From contig JAEWBN010000001.1 of NCBI GenBank assembly GCA_023391095.1, forward strand, positions 1 to 64,000: 64,000 nt of DNA. Reading direction: 5' to 3'. Of this stretch, positions 8,937 through 17,931 are shown piece by piece. Every line of letters begins with the position of its first letter. Position 1 is the first letter of the stretch. Below the pieces are notes generated by a model. The model had not been told where the DNA came from. It searched no databases and saw nothing but the letters and a program-made list of their open reading frames with translations. The position numbers and the translations under genes are program-made. Origin of the DNA: Pseudomonadota bacterium. Its GTDB lineage: Bacteria > Pseudomonadota > Alphaproteobacteria > Rhizobiales > Devosiaceae.

Positions 8937-11039
8937 CTACTCCGCAGCCTGCCGCAGGCCCAGTGCCATGGCGGAACACTCGGCCATGACGCCCGAAGCG
9001 CGCGCGATCGGGTTGCTGAGATAGAAATCGGAAACCGGCGAGGCATAGGGCGCCGATTTGGTCTTGATGGCAGCCGATGCCAGCTTCCTGACGTCGTTCA
9101 CCGAGCCGGCAGCGATCTCGTCGATGCGCGCCAGATGGGGGAATTCGGCGTAGAGGGACCGGCGCAGTTCTGCCAGCGACGTATAGGGCAAGGGCTTGCC
9201 CACCACACCGGACAGAGCCCGGATGATGGCCCAGTCTTCCTTGGCATCGCCCGGCGGGAACACGGCACGGTTGGTGACCTGCACGCGCCCCTCGGTGTTC
9301 ACATAGGTGCCCGACTTTTCGGTATAGGCAGCGCCTGGCAGGATGACGTCAGCGCGGTGTGCGCCCTTGTCGCCGTGCGAACCGATATAGACGACGAACG
9401 CATTGCCCATGGCCGAGGTGTCGTATTCATCGGCACCGAGCAGGAACAGGACGTCAAGTTCACCCTTGCCGGCCAGAGCGATCTGGTCGGCAGAGCAGAC
9501 GCCACCGTCATGCGGCACGAAGCCGATGTCGAGACCACCAACACGGCTGGCAGCGTTGTGCAGCAGCGCGAAGCCGTTCCAGCCTTCGGCGACATTGGCG
9601 CCGGTGGCGAGCTTGGCGGCCAGTGCGATGGTGTCGCGACCAGCCTGCTTGCCGAGACCGGCGTGGGACACTGCACCTTCGCCGACAATGATCAGCGGAC
9701 GCTGTGCATTGGCGAGCGTATTGGCAAATGCACCATTGCCAGCAGCAAGATCTGCAAGCGTTTCAAGGCCATTGCCGAGATAGGTGTAATCATAGGTGAG
9801 GTCGGCCTGTTCGCCGATGACGGCGATGGGCAGGCCCTTGGCGCGCCAGGTCTTGCGGATACGGGCATTGAGCACCGAAGCCTCAAGACGCGGATTGGCG
9901 CCGATGATGACGATGGCGTCAGCCTCTTCGATCCCGGCTATACCAGGGTTGAAGATATAGGCCGAGCGCGGCATGGACGGGTCGATACCCGACATGGCGG
10001 GACGCACATCGGTCATGCCGGAACCGAGCGAAGCGAGCAGACCCTTGAGGGCGTACATTTCTTCGACGGCAGCCAGATCACCGGCGATGGCGCCAACCTT
10101 GTTGCCAGCTTTCTTGATGCGGGCTGCAACGGCGGCAAAAGCCTCTTCCCAGCTTGCCGGCTGGAGCTTGCCCCCCTTGCGGACATAAGGACGATCAAGA
10201 CGCTGGGCCTTGAGGCCATCCCAATGGAAGCGGGTCTTGTCCGAAATCCACTCTTCGTTGATGGATTCGTTGATCCGCGGCAGGACGCGCATGACTTCAC
10301 GGCCACGGCTATCGACGCGAATGGCCGAACCGACGGCGTCCATGACGTCCACGGTTTCGGTCTTGGTCAGTTCCCAGGGACGCGCGTGGAACGCGTAAGG
10401 CTTGGAGGTTAGGGCGCCGACCGGGCAGAGGTCGATGACGTTGCCCTGCAATTCGCTGGTCAGCGCGCGTTCCAGATAAGGCGTGATTTCGGCATCTTCG
10501 CCACGGCCCAGCAGGCCAAGTTCGGAAATGCCGGCAACCTCGGTGGTGAAACGAACGCAACGCGTGCAGTGAATGCAGCGGTTCATCGAGGTCTTGATCA
10601 GCGGGCCCATATACTTGTCTTCGACGGCACGCTTGTTTTCGTGGAAGCGCGAACCGGAGACGCCATAGGCCATGGCCTGGTCCTGCAGATCACACTCGCC
10701 GCCCTGATCGCAGATCGGGCAATCGAGCGGGTGATTGATCAGCAGGAATTCCATCACGCCTTCGCGGGCCTTCTTGACCATGGGCGTGTTGGTGAACATT
10801 TCGGGCGGCTCGCCGTTTGGACCGGGACGCAGGTCCTTGACCGACATGGCGCAGGAAGCCTGCGGCTTTGGGGGACCACCCTTCACTTCGACAAGGCACA
10901 TGCGGCAGTTGCCGGCCACGGAAAGGCGTTCGTGGTAGCAGAAGCGCGGAATTTCTGCGCCGGCCGCTTCGGCCGCCTGCATGAGCGTGTAGTAATCGGG
11001 GACTTCGACGAGCTGGCCGTCGACCTTGATGGAAGCCAT
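8937..11039 (-). CDS. nuoG: NADH-quinone oxidoreductase subunit G
   Basis: NuoG is the large iron-sulfur subunit of the complex I peripheral arm, with 700 residues. In order it shows an N-terminal [2Fe-2S] ferredoxin domain (CYHERLSVAGNCRMC), a His/Cys [4Fe-4S] motif (HPLDCPICDQGGECDLQ), another [4Fe-4S] motif (CIHCTRCVRF), and a molybdopterin-oxidoreductase-like domain without cofactor. The domain order and length fit the mitochondrial-type NuoG. It is 4 bases after the nuoF stop. Confidence 0.97.
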   Translation of the reverse strand: MASIKVDGQLVEVPDYYTLMQAAEAAGAEIPRFCYHERLSVAGNCRMCLVEVKGGPPKPQASCAMSVKDLRPGPNGEPPEMFTNTPMVKKAREGVMEFLLINHPLDCPICDQGGECDLQDQAMAYGVSGSRFHENKRAVEDKYMGPLIKTSMNRCIHCTRCVRFTTEVAGISELGLLGRGEDAEITPYLERALTSELQGNVIDLCPVGALTSKPYAFHARPWELTKTETVDVMDAVGSAIRVDSRGREVMRVLPRINESINEEWISDKTRFHWDGLKAQRLDRPYVRKGGKLQPASWEEAFAAVAARIKKAGNKVGAIAGDLAAVEEMYALKGLLASLGSGMTDVRPAMSGIDPSMPRSAYIFNPGIAGIEEADAIVIIGANPRLEASVLNARIRKTWRAKGLPIAVIGEQADLTYDYTYLGNGLETLADLAAGNGAFANTLANAQRPLIIVGEGAVSHAGLGKQAGRDTIALAAKLATGANVAEGWNGFALLHNAASRVGGLDIGFVPHDGGVCSADQIALAGKGELDVLFLLGADEYDTSAMGNAFVVYIGSHGDKGAHRADVILPGAAYTEKSGTYVNTEGRVQVTNRAVFPPGDAKEDWAIIRALSGVVGKPLPYTSLAELRRSLYAEFPHLARIDEIAAGSVNDVRKLASAAIKTKSAPYASPVSDFYLSNPIARASGVMAECSAMALGLRQAAE

Positions 11040-11043
11040 AGAC

Positions 11044-12351
11044 CTACTCCGCAGCGATCGACGGCACGGCGCCGTCGCTGGTGGATGAATACGTGTACTG
11101 TTCGATCCGTGCCTCGATGGTGGGGCGGAAATTGCGGATCAGACCCTGGATCGGCCAGGCCGCTGCGTCGCCAAGCGCGCAGATGGTGTGGCCTTCGATC
11201 TGCTTGGTCACTTCGAACAGCATGTCGATTTCGCGCTTCTGGGCGCGGCCTTCGACCATGCGCTCCATGACGCGCATCATCCAGCCGGTGCCTTCGCGGC
11301 ACGGCGTGCACTGGCCGCAGCTCTCATGCTTGAAGAAAGCCGAGATGCGCCAGATTGCTTTGATGATGTCGGTGGACTTGTCCATGATGATCATGCCGCC
11401 GGTGCCGAACGAGCTCTTCTTCTCGCGCAGGCCATCGAAGTCCATGACGGCGTCCATCATGTCCTCGGCCTTGACCACCGGGCAGGATGCACCACCGGGG
11501 ATGACAGCGAGGAAGTTGTCCCAGCCGCCGCGGATACCGCCGCAGTGCTTTTCGATAATGTCCTTGAAGCTCTCGCCGAGAGCCTCTTCGAACGTCGCCG
11601 GCTTGTTCACATGGCCAGAAACCATGAACAGCTTGGTGCCGACATTGTTCGGACGACCGATGCCAGCGAACCACCCTGCCCCGCGACGGAGAATTTCCGG
11701 CACGACAGCGATCGACTCGACGTTATTGACGGTGGTCGGGTTGCCATAAACGCCCATGCCGGCCGGGAATGGAGGCTTGAGGCGCGGCTGGCCCTTCTTG
11801 CCTTCGAGCGACTCCATCAGGGCGGTTTCCTCGCCGCAGATGTAGGCGCCGGCGCCGTGATGGACGATGATGTCCAGGTCCCAGCCGTGGACATTGTCCT
11901 TGCCGATCAGCTTGGCGTCGTAGGCTTCCTGCACGGCCTGCTCGAGGCGCTGGCGCTCGCGAATGAACTCGCCGCGCACATAGATGAAGGCCAGATGCGC
12001 ATCCATGGCGCGACAGGCGATCAGGCAGCCCTCGATCAGATGGTGCGGATCGTGACGCAGGATTTCGCGGTCCTTGCACGTGCCGGGCTCGGACTCGTCG
12101 GCATTGACCAGCAGGTAGTGCGGGCGACCGTCGCTCTGCTTGGGCATGAACGACCACTTGAGACCGGTCGGGAAACCAGCGCCGCCACGGCCGCGCAGAC
12201 CCGAAGCCTTGACCTCGTTGGTGATCCAATCGCGGCCCTGGTCGAGAAACTCTTTCGTGCCAACCCAGGAGCCACGGGCGCGAGCGCCTTCCAGGCGCCA
12301 GTCGTGGTGGCCGTAGAGATTGGTGAAAATGCGATCCTTGTCAGCGAGCAT
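11044..12351 (-). CDS. nuoF: NADH-quinone oxidoreductase subunit F (NADH-binding)
   Basis: NuoF oxidises NADH with FMN and passes electrons to a [4Fe-4S] cluster. The 435-residue protein has the nucleotide/FMN-binding glycine-rich segment GLRGRGGAGFPTGLKW, the flavin-binding YICGEETALMESLEG, and the cluster ligands ESCGQCTPCREG near residue 350. It begins 2 bases after the small 67-residue gene and so belongs to the same transcript. Confidence 0.97.
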   Translation of the reverse strand: MLADKDRIFTNLYGHHDWRLEGARARGSWVGTKEFLDQGRDWITNEVKASGLRGRGGAGFPTGLKWSFMPKQSDGRPHYLLVNADESEPGTCKDREILRHDPHHLIEGCLIACRAMDAHLAFIYVRGEFIRERQRLEQAVQEAYDAKLIGKDNVHGWDLDIIVHHGAGAYICGEETALMESLEGKKGQPRLKPPFPAGMGVYGNPTTVNNVESIAVVPEILRRGAGWFAGIGRPNNVGTKLFMVSGHVNKPATFEEALGESFKDIIEKHCGGIRGGWDNFLAVIPGGASCPVVKAEDMMDAVMDFDGLREKKSSFGTGGMIIMDKSTDIIKAIWRISAFFKHESCGQCTPCREGTGWMMRVMERMVEGRAQKREIDMLFEVTKQIEGHTICALGDAAAWPIQGLIRNFRPTIEARIEQYTYSSTSDGAVPSIAAE

Positions 12352-12353
12352 GA

Positions 12354-12557
12354 TCAGCTTTTCCGCTTCGAGAGATAAACAAACCAGAGCATCACGCCGA
12401 GTGCCGCTCCGGCGGCTGTCGGCACGAAGTCCGGCAGCACAATATTGGTAACCGCCAGCAGACCCGAAAACAGCGCAATCATCAGCATGACGAGGCCAAT
12501 ACCGATGGCCCAGTCCTTCGCTTTGAGAGTGCCGAAGTCGATGCTGCGTTCAGCCAT
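12354..12557 (-). CDS. Small membrane protein within the nuo operon, unknown function
   Basis: This 67-residue protein lies between nuoE (stop at 12558, no gap) and nuoF (2-base gap), so it must be co-transcribed and probably translationally coupled. Two hydrophobic stretches, about residues 15-36 and 45-62, suggest a helical hairpin in the inner membrane, ending in a basic tail LSKRKS. No canonical complex I subunit sits here, and I do not recognise the family. An assembly or accessory role for complex I is only an inference from position. Confidence 0.8.
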   Translation of the reverse strand: MAERSIDFGTLKAKDWAIGIGLVMLMIALFSGLLAVTNIVLPDFVPTAAGAALGVMLWFVYLSKRKS

Positions 12558-13907
12558 TTAGCGCGGGTCCTTCCCGAAGACCCGGCGATACTCCTCGACG
12601 CCACCCGTGGCCAGGGCCTGCGCCTGACGCACCCACTGGTCGCGCTCGACGCGGCCACGGAAGTTGAGGACCGCGTCGACGCGGGCAACGTCTTCCGCTG
12701 TAAAGGTAGCGACCTGAGCGTATTTGGTGATCCCGAGCGCATGCAGCTTGGCTTCCAGCACCGGACCGACGCCCGAGATCAGCTTGAGATCATCAGGCTG
12801 GCCTTCCGGGCGCTCGAACAGCGGCTGCGGCTGACCGGCATGGTCGGCCGTGGGCGACACTTCGTTCGGGTTGGCTTCCGGAGCGACCACCTTGGGCTTT
12901 GTCTTGCGCACCGTCGCCGACGTCGAATCCACAGCCGGCTCGGTCGCCTTAGCCTTGCCGACTGCCTTGCCGCCATCGACCTTGCCGCCTTCGGATTCTG
13001 CGCCAACGCTGCCTTCGCGCATGGCGTCGTTCGGTTCTCCGTCAGCCTTGGCCGCCGCATCGGCAGCCTTGCGCTCGCCCTCGGCCTTGACCTCGGAAAC
13101 CTTGGCTTCCTGCGGGGTGCCCTTGATGGCGGGAGCATTTTCTTCGGCGACGTCGCGCGGACGTCCTGCCGTCGTGGGCGCGGCCGGTGTTGCTGGAGCT
13201 GCCGGGGCGGCGGGAGCCGGAGCAGCCGCGGGTGCTGCGGCCGGAGCCGGCGTTTCGGCAGCAGGCGGCGGCACAAAGCGCACGCGCTCGGCGGTCGGCG
13301 TTTCCAGCAAAGTCGTCTGTCCGCCCTGAGCCGCCGCGTTCAACCGGTCGATCTGCGTGCCCGGCTTGATCGTGTCACCCTTGCCAGCAGCGAAGGCGTC
13401 GATGATCTCGCCAAAGCGCTCGGTGGTCAGGTCTTCGTAGGTATCATGATAGATCATGACCATGGGTGCGTTCACGCAGGCGCCCAGGCACTCCACCTCT
13501 TCCCAGCTCATCGTGCCATCGGCATTGCGATGACCCGGCTCGGGGTGGATCTTGCTCTTGCAGACCTCGATCAGGTCGCCAGCGCCACGCAGCATGCACG
13601 GCGTCGTGCCGCAAACCTGAACGTGCGCGCGGGTGCCCACGGGCTGCAACTGGAACTGGGTGTAGAACGTTGCCACTTCCAGAACGCGGATATAGGGCAT
13701 GTCCAGCATTTCGGCGACCTTTTCGATCGTCGCGCGGGTCACCCAGCCGTCCTGATCCTGAGCCCGCATCAGAAGCGGGATCACGGCGGACTGCTGCCGG
13801 CCGGCCGGATAGAGCGCGATGCGCTTTTCGGCCCATGCCTGATTTTCTGCATTAAAGGCGAAACTTGCCGGCTGTACCGACTCGTCTGCAAGGCGTCGCG
13901 TAGACAT
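12558..13907 (-). CDS. nuoE: NADH-quinone oxidoreductase subunit E with long C-terminal extension
   Basis: The first ~210 residues are the thioredoxin-like NuoE subunit with its [2Fe-2S] ligands (CGTTPCMLRGAGDLIEVC and CLGACVNAP), which partners NuoF. The protein is 449 residues, over twice the E. coli length. After the core come a Pro/Ala-rich linker (about 225-260), a charged low-complexity region, and a C-terminal module of about 60 residues (LKLISGVGPVLEAKLHALGI) resembling a helix-hairpin-helix fold. Similar extensions occur in other Hyphomicrobiales NuoE. It overlaps the nuoD stop by one base. Confidence 0.95.
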   Translation of the reverse strand: MSTRRLADESVQPASFAFNAENQAWAEKRIALYPAGRQQSAVIPLLMRAQDQDGWVTRATIEKVAEMLDMPYIRVLEVATFYTQFQLQPVGTRAHVQVCGTTPCMLRGAGDLIEVCKSKIHPEPGHRNADGTMSWEEVECLGACVNAPMVMIYHDTYEDLTTERFGEIIDAFAAGKGDTIKPGTQIDRLNAAAQGGQTTLLETPTAERVRFVPPPAAETPAPAAAPAAAPAPAAPAAPATPAAPTTAGRPRDVAEENAPAIKGTPQEAKVSEVKAEGERKAADAAAKADGEPNDAMREGSVGAESEGGKVDGGKAVGKAKATEPAVDSTSATVRKTKPKVVAPEANPNEVSPTADHAGQPQPLFERPEGQPDDLKLISGVGPVLEAKLHALGITKYAQVATFTAEDVARVDAVLNFRGRVERDQWVRQAQALATGGVEEYRRVFGKDPR

Positions 13908-15097
13908 CAGCGATCCACCTCTCCGAACACAATATCAATCGAGCCGAGGATGGCCGTGACGTCGGCCAGCATGTGGCCGCGGCACAGAAGATCCATGGCG
14001 CTCAGGTGGGCAAAACCGGGTGCCCGGATGTGGCACCGATACGGCTTGTTGGTGCCGTCGGACACCAGGTAGACCCCGAACTCGCCCTTGGGCGCTTCCA
14101 CGGCGGCGTAAACTTCGCCGGCCGGCACCTTGAAGCCCTCTGTATAGAGCTTGAAGTGGTGGATCAGCGCTTCCATGGACTGCTTCATCTGGCTGCGCTT
14201 GGGCGGAACGACCTTGCCGTCGGTGGACGCCACGGGGCCCTTGCCGTCCGGCGCGTTCAGCTTTTCCACGCACTGCTTCATGATCCTGGCCGCCTGGCGC
14301 ATTTCTTCCATGCGGATCAGATAGCGGTCATAGCAGTCGCCGTTGGAGCCAACGGCAATGTCGAAGTCCATCTCGGCATAGGCGTCATAGGGCTGCGCCT
14401 TGCGCAGATCCCAAGCAGCGCCCGCGCTGCGGATCATGGCGCCCGAAAAGCCCAGGCCCCAGGCTTCTTCCTGCGTCACCACGCCGATGTCGACATTGCG
14501 CTGCTTGAAGATGCGGTTCTCGGTCAGCAGGCGGTCGAGATCGACCATGAAGTCGAGGAATTCGTCGCAGAACACGCCGATATCATCCACCAGCTCCTGC
14601 GGAAGGTCCTGGTGCACGCCACCGGGGCGGAAATAGGCTGCGTGCATGCGCGCACCCGAAGCGCGCTCATAGAAAATCATCAGCTTTTCGCGCCACTCGA
14701 AGCCCCAGACCGGCGGGGTCAGCGCACCGACGTCCATGGCCTGGGTCGTGACGTTCATCAGATGCGCCAGGATGCGGCCGATTTCGGCATAAAGCACGCG
14801 GATCAGCTGACCACGACGCGGCACTTCAATGCCCAGCATGCGTTCGACGGCCAGGGCAAAGGCATGCTCCTGGTTCATCGGCGCCACGTAATCGAGGCGG
14901 TCGAAGTAAGGCACGGCCTGCAGATAGGTCTTGTACTCGATCAGCTTCTCGGTGCCGCGGTGCAGCAGCCCGACATGCGGATCGACGCGTTCGACAAGCT
15001 CGCCATCCAGCTCGAGGATAAGGCGAAGCACGCCGTGCGCAGACGGGTGGACCGGACCGAAGTTGATGGTGAAATTGCGAACGTCGACTTCGGACAT
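13907..15097 (-). CDS. nuoD: NADH-quinone oxidoreductase subunit D
   Basis: NuoD is the 49-kDa-type subunit that lines the quinone site. The ATG at 15097 gives 396 residues beginning MSEVDVRNFTINFGPVHPSA, the standard N-terminus; a start further upstream (15148) is open but lies inside nuoC. Marks include HPSAHGVLRLILELDGE, HVGLLHRGTEKLIE and the C-terminal DIVFGEVDR. nuoC stop and nuoD start overlap by one base (TGATG). It is separate from NuoC, unlike the fused form in E. coli. Confidence 0.97.
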   Translation of the reverse strand: MSEVDVRNFTINFGPVHPSAHGVLRLILELDGELVERVDPHVGLLHRGTEKLIEYKTYLQAVPYFDRLDYVAPMNQEHAFALAVERMLGIEVPRRGQLIRVLYAEIGRILAHLMNVTTQAMDVGALTPPVWGFEWREKLMIFYERASGARMHAAYFRPGGVHQDLPQELVDDIGVFCDEFLDFMVDLDRLLTENRIFKQRNVDIGVVTQEEAWGLGFSGAMIRSAGAAWDLRKAQPYDAYAEMDFDIAVGSNGDCYDRYLIRMEEMRQAARIMKQCVEKLNAPDGKGPVASTDGKVVPPKRSQMKQSMEALIHHFKLYTEGFKVPAGEVYAAVEAPKGEFGVYLVSDGTNKPYRCHIRAPGFAHLSAMDLLCRGHMLADVTAILGSIDIVFGEVDR

Positions 15098-15717
15098 CAG
15101 TTCTTCGCCTTCTCGTCGCCGGGCAGCACGTAGTCGGTGCCTTCCCACGGGGACAGGTAATCGAACGAGCGGAATTCCTGGGTGAGCTTGACCGGCTCAT
15201 AGACGACGCGCTTCTGCTCTTCGTCGTAGCGCACTTCGACAAAGCCGGTCAGCGGGAAGTCCTTGCGCAGCGGGTGACCGTCAAAACCGTAGTCGGTCAG
15301 GATGCGGCGCAGGTCGGGATGGCCCGAGAACAGCACGCCGTAAAGATCATAGGCCTCACGCTCGAACCAGTTGGCACCAGGATAGACGGCGCAGATCGAG
15401 GGTACGGGCGTGTCTTCTCCGGCCGAGAGCTTGACCCGGATGCGCTGGTTCAGATGCGGGCTCATCAAGTGATAGACCACATCAAATCGCTCTTCGCGGG
15501 CCGGATAGTCCACGCCGCAAACGTCGACAAAAGAGATGAACCGGCAGCGGGCATCGTCGCGCAGGAAAGTCACAACGTCGACGATGGCGTCGCGCTGGAC
15601 AGTCACAGCCAGATCGCCGAAGGCGACTTCAAAACCCAGGACCTTTTCCCCAAGTGAGGCAAAGATATGCTCGCCCAGGGCAACCAGCGGATCGACCGCT
15701 ACAACAGTCTCGTCCAT
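15097..15717 (-). CDS. nuoC: NADH-quinone oxidoreductase subunit C
   Basis: NuoC is the 30-kDa-type peripheral subunit of complex I and has no cofactor. The 206-residue product carries the signature segment ANWFEREAYDLYGVLFSGHP followed by DLRRILTDYGFDGHPLRKDF. It starts 9 bases after the nuoB stop and overlaps nuoD by one base. Confidence 0.97.
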   Translation of the reverse strand: MDETVVAVDPLVALGEHIFASLGEKVLGFEVAFGDLAVTVQRDAIVDVVTFLRDDARCRFISFVDVCGVDYPAREERFDVVYHLMSPHLNQRIRVKLSAGEDTPVPSICAVYPGANWFEREAYDLYGVLFSGHPDLRRILTDYGFDGHPLRKDFPLTGFVEVRYDEEQKRVVYEPVKLTQEFRSFDYLSPWEGTDYVLPGDEKAKN

Positions 15718-15725
15718 GCCCTGCC

Positions 15726-16307
15726 CTACCTTTCGATCGTGCCGTCGCGGCGAATCTTCTTCTGCAGCAACAGAATGCCGTAGAGCAGCGCCTCGGCGGT
15801 CGGCGGGCAGCCGGGGACATAGACGTCCACCGGGAGCACACGGTCACAACCGCGTACGACCGAATAGGAATAATGGTAATAGCCGCCGCCATTGGCACAG
15901 CTACCCATGGAAATGACATAGCGGGGCTCCGGCATCTGGTCATAGACCTTGCGCAGAGCGGGCGCCATCTTGTTGGTCAGCGTACCGGCAACGATCAGCA
16001 CGTCGGACTGACGCGGCGAAGCGCGCGGCGCCGTGCCGAAACGCTCGACGTCGTAGCGAGGCATCGACATCTGCATCATCTCGACGGCGCAGCAAGCCAG
16101 GCCCGTCTGCATCCACATCAGCGAACCCGTGCGGGCCCAGGTGATGAGCTGCGCAACGGTCGTTGTGAGGAAGCCCTTGTCGGCCAGCTCATTGTTGACG
16201 CCCACGAAGAACGGATCGTCAGCGCCGACAGGCTTGCCGGTCGCTGGATCCATCGCACCCGTCGGACGCGGGGTAACCAGTGTCGAACTGGACGGGCTCA
16301 ATCCCAT
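15726..16307 (-). CDS. nuoB: NADH-quinone oxidoreductase subunit B
   Basis: NuoB holds the terminal [4Fe-4S] cluster N2, which reduces quinone. The 193-residue protein has the tandem cysteines GLACCAVEMM and the further ligands in ISMGSCANGGGYYHYSYSVV and VYVPGCPPTAEALLYG. The start at 16307 overlaps the end of nuoA by 10 bases. An alternative internal start would remove the variable N-terminus only. Confidence 0.97.
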   Translation of the reverse strand: MGLSPSSSTLVTPRPTGAMDPATGKPVGADDPFFVGVNNELADKGFLTTTVAQLITWARTGSLMWMQTGLACCAVEMMQMSMPRYDVERFGTAPRASPRQSDVLIVAGTLTNKMAPALRKVYDQMPEPRYVISMGSCANGGGYYHYSYSVVRGCDRVLPVDVYVPGCPPTAEALLYGILLLQKKIRRDGTIER

Positions 16308-16663
16308 TCCAGAGCTCCCTTACGCCATTCATAGATAAAGCCGATCGTGAGCACGGCCAGGAAAATCATCATCGACCAGAAGCCGAACCAGCCCACATCG
16401 CGGAACGCTACGGCCCATGGGAAGAGGAATGCCACTTCCAGGTCGAAGATGATGAAGAGAATGGCGACGAGATAGAATCGCACATCCACTTTCATGCGCG
16501 CATCGCTGAACGCTTCGAAGCCGGCCTCGAATGCCGACACCTTTTCCGGATCGGGACGCTTGATTGCCACCAGAAACGGGGCGGCAAGCAGGGCGATTCC
16601 GATGATCGCGGAAAGCGCGATAAAGATGACGATGGGCAAGTAATCGCTGAGCAGGTCGGTCAT
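16298..16663 (-). CDS. nuoA: NADH-quinone oxidoreductase subunit A
   Basis: NuoA is a three-helix membrane subunit and the first gene of the complex I operon. The ATG at 16663 gives 121 residues (MTDLLSDYLPIVIFIALSA), the normal length; the frame stays open upstream to 16735, but that part is Arg/Pro-rich and unlike the family. The typical KVDVRFYLVAILFIIFDLEV segment is present. All 14 nuo genes follow in the order A-N on the minus strand. Confidence 0.96.
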   Translation of the reverse strand: MTDLLSDYLPIVIFIALSAIIGIALLAAPFLVAIKRPDPEKVSAFEAGFEAFSDARMKVDVRFYLVAILFIIFDLEVAFLFPWAVAFRDVGWFGFWSMMIFLAVLTIGFIYEWRKGALEWD

Positions 16664-16952
16664 GCGGCAGCCTAAAAGTTCTGAGCGACCGGGCGGCCGC
16701 AGCATGCGCGGGAATCGATGCGATTGGGGCACCAAGACCGACGCACAGGATGGCTAGGCCTTAGACCTTCGTCAGAAACGTTTCAAGGGAAAGAAAATAT
16801 GACCGGAATAATCATGTTCTAGTTGGGGAAGAAACGGTCAAATGGCTGCGCGGCGTGGTTTGGCGAAGCCAGAATTTTGCGCAGACTGGGTGGGAAACGG
16901 AATGTCCCTCGCCCCATGAAGGCAGCACGCAACATGCCCCAAAAGCCAAAAC
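16664..16952. other. Intergenic region upstream of nuoA
   Basis: About 290 bases lie between the nuoA start and the terminator hairpin of the neighbouring porin gene. It holds the probable nuo promoter and no credible gene. The stretch around 16780-16830 is more AT-rich than the flanking genes, as expected for a promoter region. Confidence 0.6.
16758..16786 (-). promoter_or_regulatory. Possible sigma70-type promoter of the nuo operon
   Basis: On the minus strand, TTGAAA (16786-16781) is followed after 17 bases by TAAGGC (16763-16758). The -35 element is good, the -10 element weak. It is about 95 bases upstream of the nuoA ATG, and no better pair was found between nuoA and the upstream terminator. 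Confidence 0.3.
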
Positions 16953-16975
16953 GGCGAACCGGGGACCGGTTCGCC
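16940..16975 (-). terminator. Rho-independent terminator of the outer-membrane protein gene
   Basis: A perfect 10-base stem, GGCGAACCGG (16953-16962) and CCGGTTCGCC (16966-16975), encloses a 3-base loop. Read on the minus strand it is followed by GTTTTGGCTTTT. It sits 55 bases after the stop of the porin-like gene at 17030 and separates it from the nuo operon. Confidence 0.85.
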
Positions 16976-17029
16976 GAATTGGGTTGCAAGTGTCAGACGA
17001 CCGGCTGCGAACAGCCGACTGTCATAAAC

Positions 17030-17620
17030 TTAGAAGTGGTAGAAAACGCCGACGGTTGCCTTGGCGGTTTCGAAGAACGCGTCAGGAGCGGTGTTGTCGA
17101 AGTCACCCTGGCCGACGATTTCACCGCGGACGGTGACGGCGTCGGAAACGGCGAATTCAACACCGCCACCGAGCTGGTACACGCCCTGGGAAGCGCCGCC
17201 CTGGACCTGCATGCCAACGCCGCCGAGGGCGTAGACCATTGCACTGTCGGTCACGACAGCACCAACGCGCAGGTTGGCGAAGAACTCACCAGTGGATTCG
17301 ACGACAGTGCCGCCCCAGAGGTAGTCACCGGTGACTTCAACGCCGAGCAGAACCGGGTCGACGGGGATGAAGTTCACGCCAACAGCGGCACCGATCACAC
17401 CATAGGTGGTGGACGCGTCGGAAACGCCGTAAACGCCGGTCGCGGCGTCGGTGGTGAACTGGCCGCCGGCGCGAGCACCGATGTAGAGGCCTTCCCAATC
17501 GAAACCGGCAGCTTCGTAGATCGGCTGCGGGGTGGTCGGGATGATCAGGTCAGCGGCCTGAGCGCCACCAACCATAAGAGCTGCGGCGGAAACGCCGATA
17601 GCCAAAGAACGTACAAACAT
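17030..17620 (-). CDS. Outer-membrane beta-barrel protein, Omp25/porin-like
   Basis: This protein of about 196 residues starts with a signal peptide (MFVRSLAIGVSAAALMVGGA, cleavage after AQA) and then shows alternating hydrophobic beta strands rich in glycine, ending in YHF, the usual terminal aromatic of outer-membrane barrels. The mature start has the FDWEGLYIGARAGGQ pattern of Omp25/Omp31-like proteins. ATG at 17620 is preferred because the signal peptide starts there; an in-frame ATG at 17635 adds five residues. A strong terminator follows. The role, such as pore or structural protein, cannot be told from sequence. Confidence 0.85.
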   Translation of the reverse strand: MFVRSLAIGVSAAALMVGGAQAADLIIPTTPQPIYEAAGFDWEGLYIGARAGGQFTTDAATGVYGVSDASTTYGVIGAAVGVNFIPVDPVLLGVEVTGDYLWGGTVVESTGEFFANLRVGAVVTDSAMVYALGGVGMQVQGGASQGVYQLGGGVEFAVSDAVTVRGEIVGQGDFDNTAPDAFFETAKATVGVFYHF

Positions 17621-17931
17621 GTCTTGCACTCCCATAGAGTTAACCGTAGTCGGCCGATATTTGCCTCACGACAACGAGCGTTGCAAGGCCATGGTTCGCC
17701 GAATTGGGAAGTGCGGATAAGATTCGATGACCATTTGGGGGCACCTGTTGCGCAAAAGCCCCGGAATTGGTTCAATTTGATACAAATGTGTCGGAACAGG
17801 GTGATCGTTGCGGCGACAGCATGTCGCAATTCCGGCAGCGCCTGATCTAACGCGGCTGCACATTGCCACAATTTGGACAAAATGCAAGACGCGACGCGAA
17901 CAGAGGGGCTTACGGCCGCTAACGCCTTGTC
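17621..17931. other. Intergenic region between two outer-membrane protein genes
   Basis: About 310 bases hold no credible gene. A short perfect inverted repeat, GCGACA-GCA-TGTCGC, lies at 17813-17827. It has no following T-run on the minus strand, so it is not a clear terminator. The promoter of the gene at 17620 should be here, but I see no confident -35/-10 pair. Confidence 0.5.

Noticed and set aside
7845..10412. An 855-codon open frame on the plus strand opposite nuoH and nuoG
   Set aside because: The real proteins on the minus strand carry all cluster ligands; the opposite frame shows no motif and is a GC-bias shadow.
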